NCBI GenBank assembly: GCA_029379225.1
Contig: JAQYWR010000013.1
Location: 78,606 to 142,605 of the forward strand
DNA: 64,000 bases
Direction: 5' to 3'
DNA from: Nostoc sp. S4
GTDB lineage: Bacteria; Cyanobacteriota; Cyanobacteriia; Cyanobacteriales; Nostocaceae
The number at the start of each line of letters is the position of its first letter. Positions within the stretch are counted from its first letter, which is position 1. The translations under genes and the position numbers were made by a program. This document shows positions 45,406-52,441 of the stretch, piece after piece. The notes below the pieces were generated by a model. The model did not search any database. It was not told the DNA's origin and worked only from the letters and a program-made list of their open reading frames with translations.

Positions 45406-45654
45406 ATGGAAAGGAAAAATTCAAATATTCGATTGGAAATCAACAATCTAATTGATGACGCTGTTAGCAATGCAGTGGCACGACGGAACTTAGGTGAGGA
45501 TTCAGAAGATGCTTTGCTAAATCTGTCTGATGAAGAAACGGCAAACGTTGAAGGTGGTATCGCAAGTGTTTCTCTAGTGAGAATACCGATTATTTGTGGA
45601 TTGATTGCACTACCACCACTGCTACCACAAATCAATCAAACATCAGTTTATTAA
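45406..45654 (+). CDS. RiPP precursor peptide A (double-glycine leader)
   Basis: 82 residues from ATG 45406, with GAGGA 10 nt upstream. Residues 1-51 form a polar, acidic leader ending 'LLNLSDEETANVEGG', a textbook double-glycine (C39-peptidase) site with conserved Leu and Glu upstream. The predicted 31-residue core starts IASVSLVRIPIICGLIALPP and ends NQTSVY. It has Ser at core positions 3, 5 and 29, Thr at 28 and a single Cys at 13, so one lanthionine ring (Ser3 or Ser5 to Cys13) plus extra dehydro residues would be possible. The genes that follow (Cys-rich protein, APH-type kinase, HopA1-type protein) support post-translational modification. Ring topology is inference. Confidence 0.8.
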   Translation: MERKNSNIRLEINNLIDDAVSNAVARRNLGEDSEDALLNLSDEETANVEGGIASVSLVRIPIICGLIALPPLLPQINQTSVY

Positions 45655-45701
45655 GTTAGTAATTAGTATTAAAATCTTGCACATTTAATTTGCTTATTTA
45701 G

Positions 45702-45750
45702 GTTGATGGAGACGAGTTTAACTTAAAACTAGCTGTAAATCTCCATCAGC
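45702..45750 (+). terminator. Intercistronic hairpin between precursor A and modification genes
   Basis: GTTGATGGAGA (45702-45712) pairs with TCTCCATCAGC (45740-45750), 10-11 bp with one G-T. No long T-run follows. Such hairpins after a precursor gene typically attenuate read-through or stabilise the precursor mRNA, giving excess precursor over enzymes. Function is inferred. Confidence 0.5.
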
Positions 45751-45781
45751 TTAAAAATACAATTCATTATAGGTTCAATTT

Positions 45782-46219
45782 ATGGAAGACATAGCTATAG
45801 AAAAGACTACACTTTGCCCTAGTGCCAGACCAGAATGGCAGGATAGTGTTGTTTTCGGCGTCGTTGGTGGCACAGTCACAGAACCCCGCGTAGCTTATCT
45901 CAAGCAGCCACAAGCTGTCACAGATGAACTGATAGCAAAAGCTGCTCCAGTAACACCCACAGAAATTTTTCGCACGGCGGCACCCTGTGCAACTAAAAGT
46001 TGTCAACATTTTGATGGCAAAGATTGTCGTCTGGCAATGCGAATTGTAGAAAGCTTTCCAAAGGTAGTAGAGGATTTACCACCTTGTTCCATACGCCGAG
46101 ATTGTCGCTGGTGGCAACAAGAAGGCAAGGCAGCTTGTATACGCTGTCCGCAAGTGATTACAGATAATTACAATCCTTCAGAATTACTAGTAAAAGTAGC
46201 AACACCAACTATTAGTTAG
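45782..46219 (+). CDS. Cys-rich protein of the RiPP cluster (unknown role)
   Basis: 145 residues with eight cysteines (12, 69, 74, 82, 102, 108, 119, 122). The C-terminal half is arranged 'PCATKSCQHFDGKDCRLAMRI' and 'PPCSIRRDCRWW' then 'CIRCP', a spacing suited to a metal or Fe-S site. The N-terminal half, 'RPEWQDSVVFGVVGGTVTEPRVAYL', is non-cysteine and probably beta-rich. I recognise no named domain. It lies between the precursor and the kinase gene on the same strand, only 21 bp before the kinase frame. It is therefore most likely a third pathway component (binding, cyclising or redox partner), but this is positional inference. Confidence 0.7.
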   Translation: MEDIAIEKTTLCPSARPEWQDSVVFGVVGGTVTEPRVAYLKQPQAVTDELIAKAAPVTPTEIFRTAAPCATKSCQHFDGKDCRLAMRIVESFPKVVEDLPPCSIRRDCRWWQQEGKAACIRCPQVITDNYNPSELLVKVATPTIS

Positions 46220-46240
46220 CGGTACTAGTTTTAAGATTCC

Positions 46241-47476
46241 TTGCTAGAACAGCCTGTGGTAGTAACTCAACTACCACGGTTTTCTTTAGATCAAAGGTTG
46301 ATACATTTAAAGCTTATGACATTTATCTTAAACTCCCATAATGTTGTTGATTATTTAGTTGAACAAGGGTTATGTAAGCAGTCTGACAAACTACTGACTA
46401 CAGTGGAACCAGTTGTAGCTAAGAACTTTAATTTATTACTAAGTTTACCAGGCGATCGCCAGCTTTTAGTTAAGCAAGAACGACACGACAGGGAAGGCAA
46501 AGCCGCTGGTGAGTTTTTCAGGGAGTGGCAAATTCAAGAGTTATCACACCGATTTCCAGAACTTAACCACTATCGCCAATTTTTGCCAGAAGTACTGCAT
46601 TTTGATGCCGAGAATTCCATTATTGTCTTCAGATATCTGGATGACTATCAGGATTTAATGGATTTCTATGCTCAAGAAAATAGCTTTCCTACAGAAATCG
46701 TTAGGGTCATAGGCACTATTTTAGCAACCATCCACCGTGATACTTATAATCACCAAGAATATCAAGATTTTTTCTCTCAAAAACAGCATAATCTTGTAAA
46801 AGACCAAGTATCGCATTTGATCCAGAGATTGGAACAAATTGAACCAGAAATTTTTGCTTCGGTGCCTGATGATGGGTTAAGATTTTTTGTCCTTTATCAG
46901 CGATTTGATAGTTTGAGTAAGGCAATTACTGAACTGGGTAACGCTGTAAATCCCTGTTGTCTGACTCACAACGATCTAAAACTAAATAATATTCTTTTGC
47001 AAAACGATTGGCAGAATTCAAGTAACAGTATTGTGCGGCTAATTGATTGGGAACGCTCTACTTGGGGAGATCCTGCTTCTGATTTAGGAACACTCATTAG
47101 CAGCTATGTGCAAATCTGGTTAAGTAGCTTAGTTATTAGTAATTCTTTGAGCATTGAAGAATCTCTGCGTTTAGCAATAACGCCTCTAGAACTTCTTCAG
47201 CCTTCAATTGCTACATTAACTCAAGCTTATTTCAACACATTTCCAGAAATTGTACAATACCGCCCTGATTTTTTGCTACGGGTGTTACAATTTGCAGGTT
47301 TTGCTTTGATTCAACAGATTCAAGCTGTGATTCAGTATCAAAAATCTTTTGGAAATATAGAAATTGCCATGCTTCAAGTTGCTAAAGCGTTATTATGCCG
47401 TCCGGAACGATCGATACCAACTATTTTCGGTTCTGCTGCTTTTGAATTAACTTACCTTAGTGCTTCCGTAGCTTAA
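46241..47476 (+). CDS. APH-type kinase of a class V lanthipeptide/thioamitide-like dehydratase pair
   Basis: 411 residues in the longest frame (TTG start). ATG 46316 ('MTFILNSHNVVDYLVEQGL') begins the conserved part and may be the true start; neither has a clear ribosome binding site. The protein-kinase-like fold of aminoglycoside phosphotransferases is shown by 'LLVKQERHDREGKAAGEF' (ATP-binding Lys region), the catalytic loop 'LTHNDLKLNNILL' (Asp near residue 244) and the metal-binding 'RLIDWERSTWGDPASDLG'. In class V lanthipeptide and thioamitide pathways (LxmK, TvaC) such a kinase phosphorylates precursor Ser/Thr. The HopA1-type gene that follows 25 bp downstream is its usual partner. An antibiotic-resistance role is less likely here. 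Confidence 0.82.
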   Translation: MLEQPVVVTQLPRFSLDQRLIHLKLMTFILNSHNVVDYLVEQGLCKQSDKLLTTVEPVVAKNFNLLLSLPGDRQLLVKQERHDREGKAAGEFFREWQIQELSHRFPELNHYRQFLPEVLHFDAENSIIVFRYLDDYQDLMDFYAQENSFPTEIVRVIGTILATIHRDTYNHQEYQDFFSQKQHNLVKDQVSHLIQRLEQIEPEIFASVPDDGLRFFVLYQRFDSLSKAITELGNAVNPCCLTHNDLKLNNILLQNDWQNSSNSIVRLIDWERSTWGDPASDLGTLISSYVQIWLSSLVISNSLSIEESLRLAITPLELLQPSIATLTQAYFNTFPEIVQYRPDFLLRVLQFAGFALIQQIQAVIQYQKSFGNIEIAMLQVAKALLCRPERSIPTIFGSAAFELTYLSASVA

Positions 47477-47501
47477 AAGATTTTGTTACCACTAAATTAT
47501 C

Positions 47502-48623
47502 ATGCCATTATTAAACTTTACAGAACCGCAGACTTTAACTAAGTTAACTGGACGATTGCTCGAAGTTGTAGAAGATATTGTTCACAAGGTTGAAATTCAG
47601 TCTGATTTTTCAATTCGCCATCCAGATTATAAACCTTTAGAATTACCATCTGGGGTGGTTAGTCGTTTTCAGAAAATGCCAACCCAGATGCAGCAGAAAT
47701 ATATAAGTCTGCAACTAAGGAGTTTTCTCTACGGTATCTATTACAATGGTTCAATGCGAACTGCATTAGAACTGGATGCAGAAAACAATAGTCTGCCTCT
47801 AAATTTAGAGAATAATACAATCTTGGGTGTAGATTTGGATTTTTATGAACGATTAGATAAAAGTAATTCTGGCGAAGGTTATTTTGACCCAGGTTGGTGT
47901 GTTATTAGAGAAGAAAATGGTGGGAGTTTAGCAGTAACTAAAGGTGGTTTGAGATTATATATTCAGCGAGATAAGCATCTCAAAATTATCGAAAAAACAG
48001 CCATAGTGGGTGATAGTGTCTCTATCAAATTGCCCAAAAATCGGGTACAAAACGGCTTTTACATGGCAGTTAGCAATGTAGGACTCAATTATCTTAACGA
48101 TGTACAAAATCAGTCTCTAACTGTGCGAATCTATTTCAATATAACTCCTGAAGGTGCTGTTGCCGTCATGGGTCATCTGACACAACAGTTGAATGAGTTA
48201 GCAGTTCCTTTTAGTTTTAAAGTTCTGTATAACCCAGAAGAATACCAACGTTATGATTCAGGGGTGCTTTACTTCGATCGCAGAGACTATGAAATAGTCC
48301 GACAAGTATTAACAAATATTTATCAAGAATATCAATCACTTTTTAAGCCAGAAATTCCTCTATTTACCAAACAGCTAGCACCAGGGTTGGGGTTGGCAGA
48401 AGAACCAGACCAGAAATTTGCTATTCAGGAAAGTTTTGGCATGAATCGCTGCCAAATTGTGGCAAATGGATTGCTGGCAGCTCGGCATGAAAGTAATGAT
48501 TCACCACAGGAACGAAAACAGGCTATACTTAATAAATTTTCTCTTTTAGGTATCAGCTTAGATCGGAGCTACTTGAATTCTAAATCTGAAGATATTTATG
48601 GACTTTTAGATATAAGTAGCTAA
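47502..48623 (+). CDS. HopA1-family protein, probable phospho-Ser/Thr lyase partner
   Basis: 373 residues. The sequence matches the cyanobacterial HopA1-domain family: 'RSFLYGIYYNGSMRTAL', 'GEGYFDPGWCVIREENGGSLAVTKGGLRLYI', 'PKNRVQNGFYMAVSNVG', 'VRIYFNITPEGAVAVMGHLTQQLN', 'FSFKVLYNPEEYQRYDSGVLYFD' and 'FGMNRCQIVANGLL'. HopA1 is named after a Pseudomonas type III effector. In class V lanthipeptide (LxmY) and thioamitide (TvaD) clusters the same domain works with an APH-type kinase to eliminate phosphate and form dehydroalanine or dehydrobutyrine. Family membership is strong; the lyase function is inferred from that precedent. It ends the operon, followed by a terminator. Confidence 0.85.
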   Translation: MPLLNFTEPQTLTKLTGRLLEVVEDIVHKVEIQSDFSIRHPDYKPLELPSGVVSRFQKMPTQMQQKYISLQLRSFLYGIYYNGSMRTALELDAENNSLPLNLENNTILGVDLDFYERLDKSNSGEGYFDPGWCVIREENGGSLAVTKGGLRLYIQRDKHLKIIEKTAIVGDSVSIKLPKNRVQNGFYMAVSNVGLNYLNDVQNQSLTVRIYFNITPEGAVAVMGHLTQQLNELAVPFSFKVLYNPEEYQRYDSGVLYFDRRDYEIVRQVLTNIYQEYQSLFKPEIPLFTKQLAPGLGLAEEPDQKFAIQESFGMNRCQIVANGLLAARHESNDSPQERKQAILNKFSLLGISLDRSYLNSKSEDIYGLLDISS

Positions 48624-48696
48624 TGTTTATCAAGGCGTGTTAAAGAACGTCTATTTAACCGAAAATACATTACAACTTATAATTAATTTTTTCCTT

Positions 48697-48729
48697 CAGT
48701 TCAAGATAATTCTTGGACTGTTTTTTTTT
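48697..48729 (+). terminator. Rho-independent terminator of the RiPP modification operon
   Basis: CAGTTCAAG-ATAATT-CTTGGACTG (one G-T pair) followed immediately by nine T residues, 74 bp after the HopA1-type stop codon. Confidence 0.9.
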
Positions 48730-48843
48730 CATACTTTTGCATAAATTTGCCTGTCAAGCTGGGTACAAGTATCGTAAAACCTATGATTTCAGGTCGATTT
48801 TATTTTGGCGATCGCAGCATATTTATCCCTTTTATATTACTCT

Positions 48844-48881
48844 CATTAAATAAAAATCAAGGTGTTTGATTTTATTTAATG
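48844..48881. repeat. AT-rich 16-bp hairpin
   Basis: CATTAAATAAAAATCAA and TTGATTTTATTTAATG form an almost perfect stem (one bulge) around GGTGT. Without a T-run, its role is unknown. Confidence 0.6.
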
Positions 48882-49389
48882 AATCTAGGGTTGGGGCAAC
48901 CTTACAGTGGATGCATTAAGAGGTATAAAGGAGCGAGGTCTTATTAACTTCTAGATAGGCATTCCCATGCAGAAATCCTCCACAGAACTAAGCTAAGTGT
49001 CTTGTAGAGAAGTGCAATGCGTTAACTAGGAGTACGGTAAAAACTGACTTAAGAAGCAGAAGCTTTAGTAAATCCAATTTAATACTAAAAATCAAAAGAG
49101 ACATAAATGTTTTAATTGTGTATATAAAAATCAAATGTATCTGAATATATTTATATTAATTCGATTTCAAGTGTTAAATTATTTTAATTATACTTTTAGT
49201 AACAACAGGCAATGTAAACAGTATCCACAACATCAAGAGCCATTTTTAATATTTTTAGTCGTATTCTTTAGCAAACTTTTAGAAGTAATTTTATATTTTT
49301 AATTATTTAAAGCTGATAAATGAATTTTTTATGGCATATCTTATAGTTATAAAAGCCTTGCAACAACTAGTAAATTAATCGATGATATA

Positions 49390-49454
49390 GATGTGAGGAG
49401 AAAATACAACTCCTCACAAAAACTCAAACAAATGAACTTAGGGGTAAAGTTACT
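49390..49454 (+). promoter_or_regulatory. Leader hairpin upstream of precursor B1 (duplicated element)
   Basis: GTGAGGAG (49393-49400) and CTCCTCAC (49410-49417) form a perfect 8-bp stem, followed by a 37-nt spacer with AGGGG about 11 nt before the B1 ATG. The same 65 bases recur unchanged before B2 at 49646-49710. The stem contains a ribosome-binding-like GAGGAG paired to its complement. Regulatory or RNA-processing role is inferred. Confidence 0.5.
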
Positions 49455-49631
49455 ATGGCTAACATTGCAATCTCAAATCTACGTCCTGCTGGTGCTGACT
49501 TGTTCGATGGTTCTGAAAGTTTTATGAATGATTTAACTGATAGCGAACTGGACATGACTAAAGGTGGTTTTACTCCAGCGTTCTTTGCTGGCGTTGCTGT
49601 TGGTATTGCTATTACCTACGCGCTGAAGTAG
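49455..49631 (+). CDS. Double-glycine precursor peptide B1
   Basis: 58 residues. The leader (1-38) ends 'FMNDLTDSELDMTKGG', with the Leu/Glu/GG pattern of C39-processed peptides. The 20-residue core FTPAFFAGVAVGIAITYALK is hydrophobic, lacks Cys and contains a GxxxG motif (GVAVG). GxxxG helix contacts typify two-peptide (class IIb) bacteriocins. With paralogue B2 it could make a two-component or redundant peptide; this is inference. It has no Cys, so lanthionine formation is excluded, although Thr could be dehydrated. Confidence 0.8.
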   Translation: MANIAISNLRPAGADLFDGSESFMNDLTDSELDMTKGGFTPAFFAGVAVGIAITYALK

Positions 49632-49645
49632 AAATCAATAATCTA

Positions 49646-49710
49646 GATGTGAGGAGAAAATACAACTCCTCACAAAAACTCAAACAAATGAACTTAGGGG
49701 TAAAGTTACT
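49646..49710 (+). promoter_or_regulatory. Leader hairpin upstream of precursor B2
   Basis: Exact copy of the 65-bp element at 49390-49454, offset by 256 bp, with stem GTGAGGAG/CTCCTCAC at 49649-49673. Confidence 0.5.
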
Positions 49711-49899
49711 ATGGCTAACATTGCAATCTCAAATCTACGTCCTGCTGGTGCTGACTTGTTCGATGGTTCTGAAAGTTTTATGAATGATTTAACTGATAGC
49801 GAACTAGATATTACTAAAGGTGGTTTTACTCCAGCATTTGTTCTTGGCTTTGCTGCTGGCGTTGCTGCTAGTGTTGCTATTAGCTACCTGCTGAAGTAG
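49711..49899 (+). CDS. Double-glycine precursor peptide B2
   Basis: 62 residues. The leader differs from B1 at a single residue (Ile for Met, 'ELDITKGG'). The 24-residue core FTPAFVLGFAAGVAASVAIS plus YLLK has diverged and is four residues longer. GxxxG (GFAAG) is retained. B1 and B2 arose by tandem duplication with the leader conserved and the core diversified, the usual signature of export-targeted peptides. Confidence 0.82.
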   Translation: MANIAISNLRPAGADLFDGSESFMNDLTDSELDITKGGFTPAFVLGFAAGVAASVAISYLLK

Positions 49900-49932
49900 A
49901 AATTAATTGATTATTTTAAGACTTTAAAGTTA

Positions 49933-49972
49933 AAATACCTGCATCTGAGTTTGAAGATGCAGGTATTTATTT
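49933..49972. terminator. Strong bidirectional terminator after precursor B2
   Basis: AAATACCTGCATCT-GAGTTTGA-AGATGCAGGTATTT is a perfect 14-bp stem. It is flanked by A/T-rich sequence on both sides and lies between the + strand precursors and the - strand prolyl isomerase gene. Confidence 0.85.
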
Positions 49973-50024
49973 AACAGGTAAAAATCATCTAAATAGTCAA
50001 TTTTAGAGATAAATAGCTATCTAT

Positions 50025-50759
50025 TTAAAAGGTTTGAATTACTTCAGACTTTTCAACCTGTTGTTTGAGCCACTCTGAGAATAAATCTGAAATTATATTT
50101 GTGCGGAGTTTTTCATTTAAGTCTGGTTGAATTAGTTCCTCTATTAAAATCAGGTGTATGCCCTTAGATGTCACAATGGGTTTGAGAAGCTGTGGTGGTT
50201 TAGCTGCAAAAATAGCAGCAGAAATTTCCGGCTTCAAATCCTTACGGCGAACTAACCCCAGATATCCAGATTTTCGGCGTAATTCAATATCCTGGATGTA
50301 TTTGTGAGCAACATCATAAAAACTCATCTCACCTTCCTGAATAGCGTAGAAAAGTTCTAGCGCCAAATCTTCATCATCTAAAACCACCTCATACATAACT
50401 ACGCCAGCAAATTCTAGCTGATGTTCAAAAAAATAAGGTTCGATTTTATCTGAAAACAGATGTTGGCTTAATTTACTCACAAGTATACCGTGATAGACCA
50501 TTTCCTCAAAATCATCTAAGGATAAACCATGTTTTTCTAACCACTTCCATGTCTCATCAGCACTAGTGAGTTTATTCATTACCCGTAATAAATCTGCTGC
50601 TTTTTGTAATTCTTCTGTTTCTACTTTAATCCCAGCTTCTTCAGCAGCAGATGTAATCAGCTTGCGGTTAGCAATCTGTTCAACAAGCTCAGGAGTTTTA
50701 CAAGATAGCTTGAGTTGATTAAGAATATCTTCGTTGGTAATAGTGATAGATTGTGACAT
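50025..50759 (-). CDS. Parvulin-type (PpiC/SurA-like) peptidyl-prolyl isomerase of export operon
   Basis: 244 residues. A helical SurA/trigger-like N-terminal region ('EDILNQLKLSCKTPELVEQIANRKLI', 'AADLLRVMNKLTSADETWKWLEKHGLSLDDFEEMV') is followed by a parvulin domain (~125-230; 'EGEMSFYDVAHKYIQD', 'RRKSGYLGLVRRKDLKPEISAAIFAAKPPQLLKPIVTSKGIHLILIEEL'). No signal peptide is seen. In cyanobacteria such genes regularly travel with HlyD/ABC peptide exporters, where they are thought to assist substrate folding or delivery. It is the last gene of the minus-strand transporter unit (82 bp after HlyD). Confidence 0.87.
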   Translation of the reverse strand: MSQSITITNEDILNQLKLSCKTPELVEQIANRKLITSAAEEAGIKVETEELQKAADLLRVMNKLTSADETWKWLEKHGLSLDDFEEMVYHGILVSKLSQHLFSDKIEPYFFEHQLEFAGVVMYEVVLDDEDLALELFYAIQEGEMSFYDVAHKYIQDIELRRKSGYLGLVRRKDLKPEISAAIFAAKPPQLLKPIVTSKGIHLILIEELIQPDLNEKLRTNIISDLFSEWLKQQVEKSEVIQTF

Positions 50760-50840
50760 AAGATTTTTCCTGAAATTAGCTAAACAAAATTAATAGGGGT
50801 AGATGGTGAAGTTGAAAAATGTAAAAGTAACGTAAAAGGT

Positions 50841-52367
50841 TTACAATTTAACACCTCCCTGTTGCAATTTCTTAAACGGATCGAGTAGAAAATCAATAAT
50901 TCGGCGCTGGCGTACAATCACCTCAGCCGTTGCTGTATCCCCAGGACGCAAGGCAATACACTTATTTGCAGAGGAAATACAATTCTGTTTAAGAGAAATT
51001 TCTAAGTTATAAGCTGCCACTTTTCCATTAGGTGTATCTATTTCTGTAGTAGTAGGAGAAATTTTAATTAATTCACCTGGTACAATTCCATAATCTTGAA
51101 ATGGATAAGCATCAAATTTTATTTTTACTGGTAATCCTGTCCGCAAAGAACCACTTTCTGTGGTTGCCATTTGTGCCCGAATAATTAAAGGTGAATTTAG
51201 CGATGCAATTTCCGCTACCATTGTCCCTGGCTGCACAACAGAACCAGCTTTTTCGATGGGTAGATGAAATAGTGTTCCACTACTGGTAGCTCTAATTTCT
51301 CGTTGCCCTAACTGGAATCTTAATGATAAAATTTGCCTTTTATTTTGAGCAATTTCTGATTGCAATGATGTAATATCAGTATCTAAACTTTTTTGTTGTT
51401 CTGCAATTTTTAGCACAGCTAGCTGATTAGAACGAGTTAAAGTTTCATAACTTCTTTGTTGTTCTTTTAGCCGTAATTTGGCCTGTTCAATATCTGCATT
51501 AGTTTGGCGAATACTGCGCTCATAACTACTTTTTTGTTCTGCTAAAGTTAATTTTGCTTGTTCAATATCTGATTTACTTTGTTCGTATAACTTTTGTTTT
51601 TCTTTAGCTATATCTTGCTTTTCTACAACATTAATTTCTGGAACTACTCCTTCTTGCTTTAGCTTGCTATAGCGATCCACTTCCCGCTGAGTACTTATCA
51701 AACTGCTTTCGACTATCTTACTACTAGTTCGACTATGTTCTAGAGTTTGCTGTGCCTGATTAACTTGAGCCAATTTTTCATCTTTTTGTAATTCATAGGC
51801 GTTCTTCAAAGCATCCAAATTCTGGCGTGCTTGGTCGATTTGTGTCTGTTTTTCTAATTGTTGAGATTGATTTTGTTGTTGTTGAGTTGCTAAAGATACA
51901 AATAATTGATTTTTAGAAGCATTTAATTGAGCAAGTCTATTTAATTGTCCCTCTAATTTATCCTGTGCTTGCTGCAAATCTGATTTTACGAGTTCTGATT
52001 CTAGCACCAATAAAGTCTGCCCAGCTTTTACAGTATCACCTTCTTTGACTCTAATTTGGGCAACAGTTCCCGCTACAGCAGCATCGAGTTTAATTGTCTT
52101 TTCTTTAGGCTCGATTCGCCCTCTTGCTGTACCAGTTTCATCTACTTTAGATAGCATTGTCCAAGGTAAAACTATAGAGACAAATATTACTAAAAAATAC
52201 AGTAATCCTCTTGTCCAAACCTGAGGAAAGCTGTCAAGTGATTCCTTGGTAATTTCAGACCAATCATCAGTTGCTCTGAGTGGTACCTGTCCAACTAGTA
52301 TTTCTTGCTCAAATATTTCTTCTGGTACTGAGTTAGTCACTCGTCCATTCAATATAGTATCTGGCAT
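50841..52367 (-). CDS. HlyD-family membrane-fusion protein for peptide export
   Basis: 508 residues. A single N-terminal transmembrane helix ('GLLYFLVIFVSIVLPWTML', ~residues 55-73) is followed by the first lipoyl half 'AAVAGTVAQIRVKEGDTVKAGQTLLVLES'. A long Gln/Lys-rich coiled-coil hairpin (~120-350), the returning lipoyl half 'ATSSGTLFHLPIEKAGSVVQPGTMVAEI' and a beta-barrel ('VKIKFDAYPFQDYGIVPGELIKISPT', the HlyD-type C-terminal signature) complete it. It should connect the ABC exporter to an outer-membrane TolC channel. It lies 74 bp downstream of the exporter gene. Confidence 0.93.
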   Translation of the reverse strand: MPDTILNGRVTNSVPEEIFEQEILVGQVPLRATDDWSEITKESLDSFPQVWTRGLLYFLVIFVSIVLPWTMLSKVDETGTARGRIEPKEKTIKLDAAVAGTVAQIRVKEGDTVKAGQTLLVLESELVKSDLQQAQDKLEGQLNRLAQLNASKNQLFVSLATQQQQNQSQQLEKQTQIDQARQNLDALKNAYELQKDEKLAQVNQAQQTLEHSRTSSKIVESSLISTQREVDRYSKLKQEGVVPEINVVEKQDIAKEKQKLYEQSKSDIEQAKLTLAEQKSSYERSIRQTNADIEQAKLRLKEQQRSYETLTRSNQLAVLKIAEQQKSLDTDITSLQSEIAQNKRQILSLRFQLGQREIRATSSGTLFHLPIEKAGSVVQPGTMVAEIASLNSPLIIRAQMATTESGSLRTGLPVKIKFDAYPFQDYGIVPGELIKISPTTTEIDTPNGKVAAYNLEISLKQNCISSANKCIALRPGDTATAEVIVRQRRIIDFLLDPFKKLQQGGVKL

Positions 52368-52441
52368 AATTGTTCTTGATACAGATTTTAAAAGGTGGAT
52401 AATGTATTAACCATTAATTATAATTTTTAGATTTTCATAGT

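Larger units (their letters stand above)
48624..49454. other. Intergenic region between RiPP units
   Basis: 831 bp containing the operon terminator, a second long hairpin (48844-48881) and the first copy of the precursor B leader (49390-49454). I searched for further double-glycine ORFs here and found none. Confidence 0.55.

Noticed and set aside
46241..47476. Reading the APH-type kinase as an aminoglycoside-resistance gene
   Set aside because: Its immediate partner is a HopA1-family gene in a RiPP operon, which fits the precursor-kinase role better.
49404..49420. ACTCCTCACAA resembles the ACUCCUCACAC core of the cyanobacterial small RNA Yfr1
   Set aside because: In Yfr1 the motif is single-stranded between two stem-loops; here it is one arm of a hairpin and is duplicated upstream of peptide genes. 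Similarity is probably chance.
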